From the NCBI RefSeq assembly GCF_000969835.1, contig NZ_KQ033914.1, positions 325,601-389,600 of the forward strand: a stretch of 64,000 nucleotides of DNA. Reading direction: 5' to 3'. The stretch's first letter is position 1. Each line of letters starts with the position of its first letter. Shown one piece after another: positions 34,458-42,696 of the stretch. Source of the stretch: Parabacteroides goldsteinii DSM 19448 = WAL 12034. GTDB lineage: Bacteria; Bacteroidota; Bacteroidia; Bacteroidales; Tannerellaceae. The notes under the pieces were generated by a model. The model ran no database searches, was not told the DNA's origin, and was given only the letters and a program-made list of their open reading frames with translations. The position numbers were made by a program, and so were the translations under genes.

Positions 34458-35768
34458 ATGAAGAAACGGGTGATTGTTTTTTCCGGGCTTCTGTTGGTAA
34501 GCTCGATGTGGATGAAAGCAGACGAAAATGAAACATCCAAGGATAAAGAGAATACATTCTCGATGAGTGCGCAGATACGTCCGCGTGCAGAGTACAGGAA
34601 CGGAGTTTTAAATCCCCGTAGCGAAGGGCAGGAGCCGGCCGGCTTCATCAATAACCGTGCCCGCCTCTCCATGAATTACGAGCGGCAGAACCTCTCGATC
34701 GGCCTTTCCGCACAGCACGTAGGCGTCTGGGGACAGGACCCGCAGATCGACAAGAACGGCCGTTTCATCCTGAACGAGGCCTGGGCACAACTCGACTTCG
34801 GATACGGCCTCTTTGCTAAGCTCGGACGCCAGTCGCTCATCTACGACGACGAACGCATCCTCGGCGGACTGGACTGGAACATCGCCGGCCGTTATCACGA
34901 CGCCCTGAAACTGGGGTATGAGAACAAACAGAACAAACTTCATCTCATCCTCGCCTTTAACCAGAACGACGAAACTAAAATAGGCGGCACCTTCTACGCC
35001 GAGGGCGCGCAGCCTTACAAGAACATGCAAACCCTTTGGTACCAGCATATCGGCAGCAAAGAATTTAAAGCCTCTTTCCTTTTCATGAACCTCGGACTGG
35101 AAGGCGGCGACCCGAAAGAAAAGGTTTCCGACACCCAGTTCATGCAAACGATGGGAGCAAACCTGTATTACCAGCCGGGCGACTGGACCTTTGGCGGTAC
35201 CTTTTATTACCAGTCCGGCAAGAATGCGAAGAAACGTGACGTCTCCGCTTTCCTCTGGGCTTTGAATGCCGCTTATAAAATCAATTCGCAATGGAGCGCT
35301 GCCCTCGGCAGCGATTACCTGAGCGGTGCAGACAATACGGACGGCCCGGATGCCAAATACACGGCCTTCGACCCGCTGTACGGAACCCATCACAAGTTCT
35401 ACGGTGCGATGGATTATTATTATGCCACCCCGTTTTTGCCGGGTTTCAATCCGGGACTTTGGGACAATCAGGTGAAGCTCGCCTTCAAACCGTCGAAAAA
35501 AGTCGACCTGTCGCTCGCCTACCATTATTTCTCCACCACAAGCGATGTAACGGTTAAAGGAAAAGACCTCGACCGCGGACTGGGTTCCGAACTCGACCTC
35601 CAGGTGGACTGGCAGATTATGAAAGACGTGAAACTCTCCGCCGGTTACTCCACGATGCTCGGAACATCTACGATGGAAGCCGTCAAGGGAGGCAGTAAAG
35701 ATAGTTGGCAAGACTGGGGATGGTTGTCGATCAACATCAACCCGAGAATATTTATTGCCAAGTGGTAA
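34458..35768 (+). CDS. Alginate-export-family outer membrane beta-barrel
   Basis: This 436-residue protein has a signal peptide (about 1-21) and beta-barrel strands with the pattern of the alginate_exp family (MSAQIRPRAEYRNGVL, AWAQLDFGYGLFAKLGRQSLIYDDERILGGLDW). Bacteroidetes members are often linked with nitrite reductase and probably act as porins for small anions. Its position 37 bp after ccsA makes a nitrite porin a reasonable guess, unproven. A 367-codon open frame antisense to it is a codon-bias shadow. Confidence 0.8.
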   Translation: MKKRVIVFSGLLLVSSMWMKADENETSKDKENTFSMSAQIRPRAEYRNGVLNPRSEGQEPAGFINNRARLSMNYERQNLSIGLSAQHVGVWGQDPQIDKNGRFILNEAWAQLDFGYGLFAKLGRQSLIYDDERILGGLDWNIAGRYHDALKLGYENKQNKLHLILAFNQNDETKIGGTFYAEGAQPYKNMQTLWYQHIGSKEFKASFLFMNLGLEGGDPKEKVSDTQFMQTMGANLYYQPGDWTFGGTFYYQSGKNAKKRDVSAFLWALNAAYKINSQWSAALGSDYLSGADNTDGPDAKYTAFDPLYGTHHKFYGAMDYYYATPFLPGFNPGLWDNQVKLAFKPSKKVDLSLAYHYFSTTSDVTVKGKDLDRGLGSELDLQVDWQIMKDVKLSAGYSTMLGTSTMEAVKGGSKDSWQDWGWLSININPRIFIAKW

Positions 35769-35818
35769 CTTGCAGGTGTCGGAAATGTTCTTATCTTTGT
35801 AAGAAACATTTCCGACAC
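35769..35818 (+). promoter_or_regulatory. Promoter of the Crp/Fnr gene inside an 18-bp inverted repeat
   Basis: CTTG (35769-35772), a 19-bp spacer and TATCTTTG (35792-35799) form a promoter. The -7 box lies in the loop of a near-perfect inverted repeat with arms 35776-35793 and 35800-35818. The repeat may be both a terminator of the porin gene and an operator through which the regulator controls itself. Confidence 0.6.
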
Positions 35819-35832
35819 TAAATCGATGCTGA

Positions 35833-36498
35833 ATGAATATAACCGATATCTTTCAAATACCGTTGTTCCGGAATTTCACGCAGAAGATGCAGGAAGACTT
35901 CCTGGAAAATCTGGAATACACACTAGAGAACCATCCGAAAGGGAAAACGATTATCCATCAGGGTTCGCCGTGCCAGGCCATACACGTTCTGCTCGAAGGC
36001 AAACTGAACGTAGACGTAGTCGATGTCTCGGGAGGCGAAGTCAGGGTAGAGGTCATCAAAGCCCCGCGCACCTTTGCCACCCCGCATGTTTTTGCCGAAA
36101 AGAACCAGTTCCCCGCCACCTTCTCGGTCGAGGAAGATGTCGTCCTGATGAAGATTTCCAAAGATTCATTCTTTAAGATGATGCATTCGATGCCCGTGCT
36201 CCTTCATAACTTCCTTTGCGTCAGCACCAGTTGCAACAAATGCACCATGACCCGCCTGCGTGTCCTCTCTTTCCGCGGCATCCGCAGCCGTTACATTTAT
36301 TATCTGATAGACCATCTGAAAGAGGGAGAAGACACGGTCGATATGGAGCACAACCAGGTGCAGCTTGCCGAGTATTTCGGCGTCACGCGGCCCGCCCTTT
36401 CCAAAGAAATTAATAAGCTCGTAGACAGCGGTTTCATCCGCATCTCGCGTAACAAGGTGAAGATACTGAACAAGCAAGCCCTTATCAGCATGCTATAA
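35833..36498 (+). CDS. Crp/Fnr-family transcriptional regulator
   Basis: This 221-residue protein has an N-terminal cyclic-nucleotide-binding-like beta roll (PCQAIHVLLEGKLNVDVVD) and a C-terminal winged helix (VQLAEYFGVTRPALSKEINKLVDSGFIRI). Three cysteines (SCNKC and the nearby one, about 132-138) lie at the dimer helix; they are not in the classical N-terminal Fnr iron-sulfur arrangement. It directly follows the nrf operon, so control of nrf by NO, nitrite or redox is likely. Its own promoter is palindromic. Confidence 0.88.
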   Translation: MNITDIFQIPLFRNFTQKMQEDFLENLEYTLENHPKGKTIIHQGSPCQAIHVLLEGKLNVDVVDVSGGEVRVEVIKAPRTFATPHVFAEKNQFPATFSVEEDVVLMKISKDSFFKMMHSMPVLLHNFLCVSTSCNKCTMTRLRVLSFRGIRSRYIYYLIDHLKEGEDTVDMEHNQVQLAEYFGVTRPALSKEINKLVDSGFIRISRNKVKILNKQALISML

Positions 36499-36524
36499 AA
36501 TTCAGCATATTGTCCCGCATCCCC

Positions 36525-36554
36525 TTGCCGGAAAAAATAATCATCGTACATTTG
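36525..36554 (+). promoter_or_regulatory. Promoter of the NtrC-type regulator gene
   Basis: TTG (36525-36527), a 19-bp spacer and TACATTTG (36547-36554) match the Bacteroidetes promoter. The gene starts at 36580, giving a 5' leader of about 20 bases. Confidence 0.65.
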
Positions 36555-36579
36555 CCTGCGTTACAGAATTGTTGAAAGT

Positions 36580-37920
36580 ATGGGAAAAGTACTGATTATT
36601 GACGACGAAAAGCAGATTTTAGGTTTACTCTCACGTATCATCGGACTTGAAGGTTACGATGTATTCCAGGCGTCCACCTGCCGGGCAGGTCTTAAACAAC
36701 TGGAACAACACACCCCCGAAGTCATCCTGTGCGACGTCTGCCTGCCCGACGGCAGCGGCGTTGAACTTGTACGCGAACTAAAGAAGCTGCGTCCCCATTC
36801 CGAAATCATCCTGCTGACCGCCCACGGTAACATCCCCGACGGCGTGCAAGCCATCAAGAACGGTGCTTTCGATTATATCACCAAAGGCGACGACAACAAT
36901 AAAATCCTCCCCCTGATCGCCAAAGCTATGGAGAAAGCCTCCGCCGCCTACCGTCAGGAGAAAGCTGCCGTTTCGCCGGTCGGCCGGCAATATTCGTTCG
37001 ACACCATCGTCGGCAAATCGCCTGCCATACAGGAGGCGATCGCCCTGGCCCGCAAGGTGGCGCAAACCGATGTACCCGTGCTGCTGACAGGCGAGACAGG
37101 CACCGGAAAGGAAGTCTTCGCCCAGTCCATCCACCAACACAGTTCGCGCAGCGGAAAAGCCTTTGTGGCTATCAACTGCTCTTCTTTCAGCCGCGACCTG
37201 CTGGAGAGCGAGATGTTCGGTCATAAAGCAGGCGCTTTCACGGGTGCTTTGAAGGAGACGAAAGGACTTTTCGAGGAGGCCGACAACGGCACTATCTTCC
37301 TTGATGAAATCGGTGAAATGGCTTTCGACCTGCAAGCCAAGCTGTTGCGTATCTTGGAAACCGGCGAGTTCATCAAGATTGGCGATACACGTCCGGTAAA
37401 GGTCAACGTCCGTGTCATTGCCGCCACCAACCGCGATCTTTCCAAAGAGATTGCCGAGGGACATTTCCGCGAAGATTTGTTTTACCGCCTTTCCGTTTTC
37501 CAGATACATCTGCCGCCGTTACGGGAACGGTCGGAGGATATTCCGTTGCATGTGAAGGCGTTCGTTGCGGCTTTGTCGGCAAAGATGGGCAAGGAAATCC
37601 AGACGATTTCGCCTGATTATATCAACCTGCTGAAAAAATACGCCTGGAAAGGAAATGTCCGCGAACTCCGGAATGTGGTGGAACGCAGCCTGATTATTGC
37701 GGATGGCGATGTGCTGACACCGGATTCCTTGCCCCTGAACATTCAGCAACCCAATGCCTCGGCAAACGAAGCCTATGCCGGGTTCGACCTGAGCGGCGTT
37801 GAAAAAATGCATATACAGAAAGTCCTGAAATATACGAACGGGAATAAAACCGAAACTTCCCGCCTGCTGGGTATCGGGTTGACTACGCTGTATAGGAAGA
37901 TTGAGGAATACGGGTTGTAG
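36580..37920 (+). CDS. NtrC-family sigma-54-dependent response regulator
   Basis: This 446-residue protein has a receiver domain (1-120, acidic pair DD at 8-9, phosphorylation site Asp52 in CDVCLPDG, Lys in ITKGDD), and a sigma-54 AAA+ domain (about 145-375) with Walker A GETGTGKE and the GAFTGA loop that touches sigma-54. It ends in a Fis-type DNA-binding helix-turn-helix (ETSRLLGIGLTTLYRKIEEY). It activates sigma-54 promoters when phosphorylated. The only near-consensus sigma-54 promoter I find in the window is upstream of kdp (42634-42650), which makes kdp its best candidate target. The cognate kinase could be 40584-42353 or 49713-51443. Confidence 0.93.
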   Translation: MGKVLIIDDEKQILGLLSRIIGLEGYDVFQASTCRAGLKQLEQHTPEVILCDVCLPDGSGVELVRELKKLRPHSEIILLTAHGNIPDGVQAIKNGAFDYITKGDDNNKILPLIAKAMEKASAAYRQEKAAVSPVGRQYSFDTIVGKSPAIQEAIALARKVAQTDVPVLLTGETGTGKEVFAQSIHQHSSRSGKAFVAINCSSFSRDLLESEMFGHKAGAFTGALKETKGLFEEADNGTIFLDEIGEMAFDLQAKLLRILETGEFIKIGDTRPVKVNVRVIAATNRDLSKEIAEGHFREDLFYRLSVFQIHLPPLRERSEDIPLHVKAFVAALSAKMGKEIQTISPDYINLLKKYAWKGNVRELRNVVERSLIIADGDVLTPDSLPLNIQQPNASANEAYAGFDLSGVEKMHIQKVLKYTNGNKTETSRLLGIGLTTLYRKIEEYGL

Positions 37921-37930
37921 TTAACTATAA

Positions 37931-37962
37931 CCCCCCCTGCCCCCTTCTCGAGAGGGGAGGGG
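37931..37962. repeat. C-rich/G-rich palindromic repeat, single arm
   Basis: A C-rich run followed by CTCGAG and a G-rich run forms a palindrome in the 45-bp gap between convergent genes. The same sequence type forms both arms of the element at 44698-44871. Confidence 0.55.
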
Positions 37963-37965
37963 ATA

Positions 37966-38634
37966 CTATCCCAAATATTTTTCCACCTTCTGATAGAACG
38001 TCGCCAGATGCGCCCCATCCACAAACCCGTGATGCACGTTGATCGCGACGGGGATAACCAGTTTTCCTTCCCTCGTCACCGCCTTCCCCACGTTCAGTAA
38101 CGGGTAGCTGCTACCGCTTTCGCGCTCCTGCGTATGAGTCATCGATGTAAAATAAAGGTCGGGCGTCGCGCTCACCAGGATAACACTGTACCGGTTTTCT
38201 TCGGACGACAGGTTTTCGGCATTATACGGGTCTCCGTCCTCCGGGATAGAGGCGATGATACGTCGCGCCTCCCGATGGAAGTCCTCAAATCCGGTTATCC
38301 ATGGAATCCTGACCGTAAAGAATTTCCCGTTCTCCTTCATCCGGATGGGGCATAAGACATCGACAGTCTCGAAATATATTATCTGCCCTTCGTCATCTAC
38401 TCTGAAGCGCAACTCCTTAATCTCGTTTGCCGCCCGCAAGATGGCGTATAAATAATGTATGAAGAAGGACTGCCCGTTCTTTTTCGCTTTCTCTTTTGCC
38501 GCAGTACATTCCACTTCGGAGGTAATAGTGATACACGGATTCAGGAAATTCCGGAAGAAATTAAAGTTATCTTTCCGTTCCCACGTTTCAATATCGACGA
38601 TTTGTCTTTTCGGAAAGGCCGTTTGCTTATCCAT
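37966..38634 (-). CDS. Chloramphenicol acetyltransferase-like protein
   Basis: This 222-residue protein has the type A CAT fold, with the catalytic histidine motif HHGFVDG near the C-terminus and the N-terminal segment RKDNFNFFRNFLNPCITIT. CAT transfers acetyl from acetyl-CoA to chloramphenicol. Many Bacteroidetes chromosomal homologues are of unproven substrate, so resistance should not be assumed. It is a single gene, convergent with the NtrC-type regulator. Confidence 0.8.
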   Translation of the reverse strand: MDKQTAFPKRQIVDIETWERKDNFNFFRNFLNPCITITSEVECTAAKEKAKKNGQSFFIHYLYAILRAANEIKELRFRVDDEGQIIYFETVDVLCPIRMKENGKFFTVRIPWITGFEDFHREARRIIASIPEDGDPYNAENLSSEENRYSVILVSATPDLYFTSMTHTQERESGSSYPLLNVGKAVTREGKLVIPVAINVHHGFVDGAHLATFYQKVEKYLG

Positions 38635-39151
38635 TCTCTACTAAGTTTTATTGATTAGATGCAAAGATAGCTATTTCGTTTTGAAGGAATCTATTTTTTG
38701 AAAAGGAAGACTGAAAACTTATTGTAAAATCAATCAATACCGAAATCCTCATAAGATTGATTTTTTATTAATAAAAAAATATATATACTAATAGGGGATT
38801 TTCACAATTGAAACATGTTAAATCCTAAATGAATAACCTACTTGTATCCATTGAAAAACAATCGTGAAAAGTGTTAAGTGCGAATGACTAAATTAATCGT
38901 TCCTTTTTTCCTGTCATTGCAAAGGAAGGAAAAATAATTAAATAAACAAATATTATTTCAAAAAAAATCAAAGAGAATGATTGATTTTCTTATCATAATG
39001 AGCGTTATTTAATCGGATATGATTATTTCTAAAGAAAAACTTAAACGTGACTAGAAAAAAGGAACGTTTTTTCTAGTCATTTTGCTGTTAATAAATATAA
39101 ACGTAAATATAATTTGACCCCTTGACGGGCCATAACTTAAATCTAATAAAA
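38635..39151. other. AT-rich intergenic region with competing hairpins
   Basis: There is no gene. A perfect 13-bp stem with a 6-base loop is at 39048-39079 (TGACTAGAAAAAA / TTTTTTCTAGTCA). Its left arm also pairs, 18 of 19, with 38898-38916. The two pairings exclude each other. The rest shows nothing recognisable. Confidence 0.5.
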
Positions 39152-39259
39152 ATGAAACAAAGACAATCTGAACATCCTCCGGATGTTGATAAACAAAAGG
39201 AGGAAGCGAGAATAAAAATTAGAGATAACGATAAAATTGTTTTCAAGCAAATCATTTAA
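39152..39259 (+). CDS. Possible 35-residue basic/acidic peptide
   Basis: A short ORF starts with ATG at 39152 and ends at TAA 39257-39259. The peptide is highly charged (starts MKQRQSEHPPDVDKQKEEAR). It has no recognised relatives and no strong ribosome site. It is listed as a candidate only because the surrounding 850 bp has no other gene. Confidence 0.25.
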   Translation: MKQRQSEHPPDVDKQKEEARIKIRDNDKIVFKQII

Positions 39260-39303
39260 TACTAGATATGCCGATTTTTTGTCGTGAGACACATACGGCA
39301 GCC

Positions 39304-39409
39304 AAAGCTTTCGATACGAGTATCGAAAGCTTTCTACACAACGAAGGCGCCCCCGATATAAGTATCGAACCAGTTTAAAGGGTTTTTTGTTTCATCGATA
39401 TAAGTATCG
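39304..39409. repeat. Three CGATA-N4-TATCG hairpins
   Basis: The first is extended to a 14-bp stem with a 2-base loop (39304-39333, AAAGCTTTCGATAC / GTATCGAAAGCTTT). Identical cores CGATATAAGTATCG are at 39354-39367 and 39396-39409. The last two are flanked by CCCCC and GGGGG and by ACACAA/TTGTGT, so they can also pair with each other. They sit 85-190 bp upstream of the DUF6261 gene. Confidence 0.6.
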
Positions 39410-39492
39410 GGGGATTGTGTCTAGAGTGTAATGTTATTGTAAAATATTGAAAATATTTTTACCAGGTACTAAAAGAATAGAAACACATACTT

Positions 39493-40287
39493 ATGACTAA
39501 AATACAAACATTTGGAACAAAAACACGGTTGAAGAATAACGAAAGTCTGACGTTCGGTCGTGAAATAGAAACAGCTATCGAAGCCAAAGGCGACGATACA
39601 CTGGAGATAACCGATATATTTCCCGATTATAAGGCAAAATTGCAGGCGTTCGATGATAGCATTGTCAACGTTGCCAAAAGTTCTATTACCGAACAGATGA
39701 CTACGGGTAACAAACAGCGTGGTAACCTGCATGTTGCCATACTTATAGAAATAAGAAACGGATTGAGACACTTCGATCAGGATAAGCGAGACGGTGCTTT
39801 GCGTCTGAGCGTATTGGCTGATACTTTTACCGGTGCCCAACGGCGCTCGTTCGACGACCAGACAAGTTTCATCAATAACTTTTTGCAGGAACTGGCGTCC
39901 GATAAATACAAGGCGGACGCTACTCTCTTAGGTTTGGACGGCTGGATAGCCGAACTTAAAAAAGCGAACGACCTTTGTGCTGAACTGACATCGAAGCGCT
40001 CGAAAGAACACTCCGAAAAGAGCGGAAAAGGAAGTACCGAAATGACACGTCCCATTTACGAGAAGGCTTATAACGCATTGGTGGAAAAACTAAATGCCCT
40101 GGCACTCGTCAAAGGAGATGATAAATACGCCGAACTGTTCGCATGGTGGAACGCGCGTATCGATCATTACCGTGTCGTCATCTCCGACAGCCTCGGAGCA
40201 GGCAAGGGAGGAAAGACAAGCACCGGAACTACCCGCCCGCCATCATCGGGAGGAAGTAGCGGTGGCGACCGTCCTGAAATTGAATAG
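39493..40287 (+). CDS. DUF6261-family protein with DRPEIE tail
   Basis: This 264-residue, mainly helical, soluble protein has no signal peptide. The whole length resembles DUF6261, a family known to me only from Bacteroidetes with no assigned function. After the helical body (to about 235) a low-complexity linker of Gly, Ser, Thr and Pro leads to the last residues DRPEIE. The same linker-plus-tail ends the different protein at the left edge of the window. The upstream 230 bp carries three palindromes and no clear promoter. Confidence 0.8.
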   Translation: MTKIQTFGTKTRLKNNESLTFGREIETAIEAKGDDTLEITDIFPDYKAKLQAFDDSIVNVAKSSITEQMTTGNKQRGNLHVAILIEIRNGLRHFDQDKRDGALRLSVLADTFTGAQRRSFDDQTSFINNFLQELASDKYKADATLLGLDGWIAELKKANDLCAELTSKRSKEHSEKSGKGSTEMTRPIYEKAYNALVEKLNALALVKGDDKYAELFAWWNARIDHYRVVISDSLGAGKGGKTSTGTTRPPSSGGSSGGDRPEIE

Positions 40288-40311
40288 GAGGTTAGGATTG
40301 ATAAGGGGGGT

Positions 40312-40346
40312 AGGCGGAGGCCGCGAGGTTTCCGCCTGCATTTTTG
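40312..40346 (+). terminator. Terminator after the DUF6261 gene
   Basis: AGGCGGA (40312-40318) pairs with TCCGCCT (40331-40337), followed by GCATTTTTG. Confidence 0.7.
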
Positions 40347-40442
40347 ATACGAATTTGATATTCCATATTATGTTTTTTATGTGCTATTTTTGTGATAGTC
40401 AATAAAAATCAATGGTTTTCATGGATTTAATTACAAATTATC

Positions 40443-40473
40443 TTTGAAGAATAGATTTATTACAATAACTTTG
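40443..40473 (+). promoter_or_regulatory. Promoter of the PAS histidine kinase gene
   Basis: TTTG (40443-40446), 19 bp, TAACTTTG (40466-40473): a full match to the Bacteroidetes consensus. The start is predicted near 40480, about 105 bases before the ATG. Confidence 0.75.
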
Positions 40474-40583
40474 CAGATAATATAAAAGCAATGTTTTTCA
40501 ACTATTCTTCATATGTAGGTAAGATGAAACAGAAAATACAATGAATTTATTAAAAGGGTATAACTTGGGTCTAAAATAAAATT

Positions 40584-42353
40584 ATGAAGCGCAACATCGG
40601 TATATTTATTTTACTGGAATATTTTACCGGAAAGATATATGCAGGGTGCATCTCTGCGATAAATATTTCTCCGGCAATAGGAAGGAATGTGTTTCGTGCT
40701 GAAAATTCTTCCATGCTGGAAAAGCCATTGAATTTTATCGAACATTATGACCTGCTGATATTCAGTCTCTATTTCCTTGCTTCCATCATTGTTGCACTAC
40801 TTACAATCATCTATATCAGGCATATAAAATCGAAGATGCGGACCCGCGAATATAAATTGCTTCTTAAATACCGTGATTTATTCGACAACATGCCTATCCC
40901 ATATTTGCGGTGTAAAATCCGGAGCGACAGGGAGGCGCCCGACCTTTTGGTGCTCGATGTTAATAAAGCTTTTAATGAAAAGGTACTGCCGAAAATAGAT
41001 GTCCTGCATAAAAATAGAGAACAACTGGAACGGACTTCATTGGGATCAATGGAGCGGTTTCTGGATATTTCTCAAGAAATATTGATTACGAAAGAAACGC
41101 ATAGGGGTGAATATTTGATAAACGGATCTTATTATACAGTTATAATCCGTCTATCGGAAGAAGAAGATGTAGTGGATGTGTTCTTTGTCGATGTGACGAA
41201 GCTGAAAAATTACCGCGAAAATCTCGAACTGGTGAATTATAAACTGTCGATAGCGATAGAGGCTGCCAATATGGTCTGCTGGTATTATGATATAAAGAAT
41301 GATATATTCTCCGTAAAAAAGATGGTGGCCGAATATGATTCGTTGACCGGAAAGACACACCGGAGGCTGGTTGAAGATAAAAAAGTCCCGCTGGAAACGG
41401 CTTTGATGCTGGTGCATACCGATTTCCGTGAGCAGGCGAGGGAGTTGTTCAGGCAATTAATCAGCGGAGAGATATGCAGGGGACATCTCGAATACCAGTT
41501 GAGCGATCTGAATATATATAACGACAAGGAAGTCTCATGGGAAGAGATGCTGGTTGAGGTCGAGTACGACAGCAAAGGGAATGTTATTGCTCTCGACGGT
41601 ATTTTCATGCCTATCACGGAACAAAAACTGCTGGAACAGAGCCTACGTGACGCCCTGGGTGCCGCCGAAGAGGCCAACCGGTTGAAATCCGCCTTCCTGG
41701 CGAATATGAGCCATGAGATACGGACGCCGCTGAATGCGATTATCGGTTTTTCCAATTTGTTGATTAACGTTGAGACAGAAGAGGAAAAGCAGGAGTATAT
41801 CGGGATTATCGAAAGTAACAACGCGCTGCTGCTGAAACTGATTAATGATATTTTCGACCTGGCAATGATTGATGCGGAAACGCTCGACTTTAACGAATCG
41901 AGGACTTGTATAAACCATATTATCGACGAGATTGCGACGTCTGCCCGGATGACGAACAGAAATAAGGATGTGCAGATTATCTCCAGCAAAGGTTTGATGG
42001 AATGTTATGCTGTCATTGCCAAACACCGTTTGATGCAGGTGCTGACCAATCTGATGAACAACTCCATGAAGTTTACGGAGAAGGGAACTATAACGGTTGG
42101 TTATGAATATAACCAAAGGGAGAGCCTGTTGAAGTTTTTTGTCAGGGATACGGGTATCGGCATTCCTAAAAATAAGGTGAAAGATATATTCCATCGTTTC
42201 ACAAAGCTGAATACATTTATTCAGGGAAGCGGTTTAGGCCTGAGTATATGTGAAATGATTGTTCATAAGCTAGGTGGTAGGATATGGGTGGATTCGGAAA
42301 TAGACAGAGGTACCTGTTTCTGGTTCACCGTACCTTATCAATTTACCGAATAA
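40584..42353 (+). CDS. Membrane-bound PAS sensor histidine kinase
   Basis: This 589-residue protein has an N-terminal segment of uncertain topology and a clear membrane helix at about 57-77. Two PAS-like regions follow (about 85-220 and 220-355). The HisKA dimerisation helix has the phospho-accepting histidine in ANMSHEIRTPLNAIIGFSNLL, and the ATPase domain has N-box LMNNSMKFT, G1 DTGIGIP and G2 GSGLGL. No response regulator gene is adjacent, so it is an orphan kinase in position. It may signal to the NtrC-type regulator at 36580-37920. Confidence 0.9.
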   Translation: MKRNIGIFILLEYFTGKIYAGCISAINISPAIGRNVFRAENSSMLEKPLNFIEHYDLLIFSLYFLASIIVALLTIIYIRHIKSKMRTREYKLLLKYRDLFDNMPIPYLRCKIRSDREAPDLLVLDVNKAFNEKVLPKIDVLHKNREQLERTSLGSMERFLDISQEILITKETHRGEYLINGSYYTVIIRLSEEEDVVDVFFVDVTKLKNYRENLELVNYKLSIAIEAANMVCWYYDIKNDIFSVKKMVAEYDSLTGKTHRRLVEDKKVPLETALMLVHTDFREQARELFRQLISGEICRGHLEYQLSDLNIYNDKEVSWEEMLVEVEYDSKGNVIALDGIFMPITEQKLLEQSLRDALGAAEEANRLKSAFLANMSHEIRTPLNAIIGFSNLLINVETEEEKQEYIGIIESNNALLLKLINDIFDLAMIDAETLDFNESRTCINHIIDEIATSARMTNRNKDVQIISSKGLMECYAVIAKHRLMQVLTNLMNNSMKFTEKGTITVGYEYNQRESLLKFFVRDTGIGIPKNKVKDIFHRFTKLNTFIQGSGLGLSICEMIVHKLGGRIWVDSEIDRGTCFWFTVPYQFTE

Positions 42354-42440
42354 TATTTTTTTTTGATTTTAAGTTATTAGGTCGTGAGACCTGCTGTAGC
42401 CAGATATGTCGTGAGATATAGGCTACCTTTACTTTTATTA

Positions 42441-42476
42441 AAGCCCCGGGCCCTATACAAGCCGGGGCTTTTTTTT
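42441..42476 (+). terminator. Rho-independent terminator after the kinase gene
   Basis: AAGCCCCGG (42441-42449) and CCGGGGCTT (42462-42470) form a GC-rich stem followed by eight T residues. Two copies of GTCGTGAGA-type sequence lie just before it (near 42382 and 42408); the same word occurs near 39283. Confidence 0.92.
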
Positions 42477-42502
42477 ATTCTCTCACTCTCTTTTTCATCT
42501 TT

Positions 42503-42551
42503 CCGTTTTAGTATACTTTACCGTTTTGACAGGCCGACCTTTTCAAAATGG
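42503..42551 (+). promoter_or_regulatory. Possible enhancer for the kdp sigma-54 promoter
   Basis: CCGTTTT occurs at 42503-42509 and 42521-42527, and the inverse CAAAATGG at 42544-42551. Such repeated half-sites 85-130 bp upstream of a sigma-54 promoter are where an NtrC-type activator normally binds. This is inference from position and symmetry. Confidence 0.35.
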
Positions 42552-42633
42552 AAGGGTTACCTCTTCCGACGTTATGCTGCGTTTTTCTGATAAGTATTTG
42601 TGATACAGGTTTTAACATGTTGTTGTCTCCGCT

Positions 42634-42650
42634 TTGGCACGGCTTTGGCA
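42634..42650 (+). promoter_or_regulatory. Near-consensus sigma-54 promoter of the kdp operon
   Basis: TTGGCACG-GCTT-TGGCA matches the sigma-54 consensus YTGGCACG-N4-TTGCW with one mismatch. GG (42636-42637) and GC (42648-42649) are separated by exactly 10 bp as required. The expected start near 42660 is about 37 bases before the first ORF of the operon. Confidence 0.75.
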
Positions 42651-42696
42651 TATAGAAGGGCAAAATGATTTGTATAAACGATTAAAAGACAAAGCT

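Noticed and set aside
34608..35711. 367-codon open frame on the minus strand, opposite the porin gene
   Set aside because: It is fully antisense to a gene with signal peptide and family features; it arises from the C-rich third positions of that gene and has no domain or start signals.
37966..38634. Clinical chloramphenicol resistance gene
   Set aside because: The protein is CAT-like, but chromosomal homologues in this group are not reliably active on chloramphenicol, and no mobile element flanks it.
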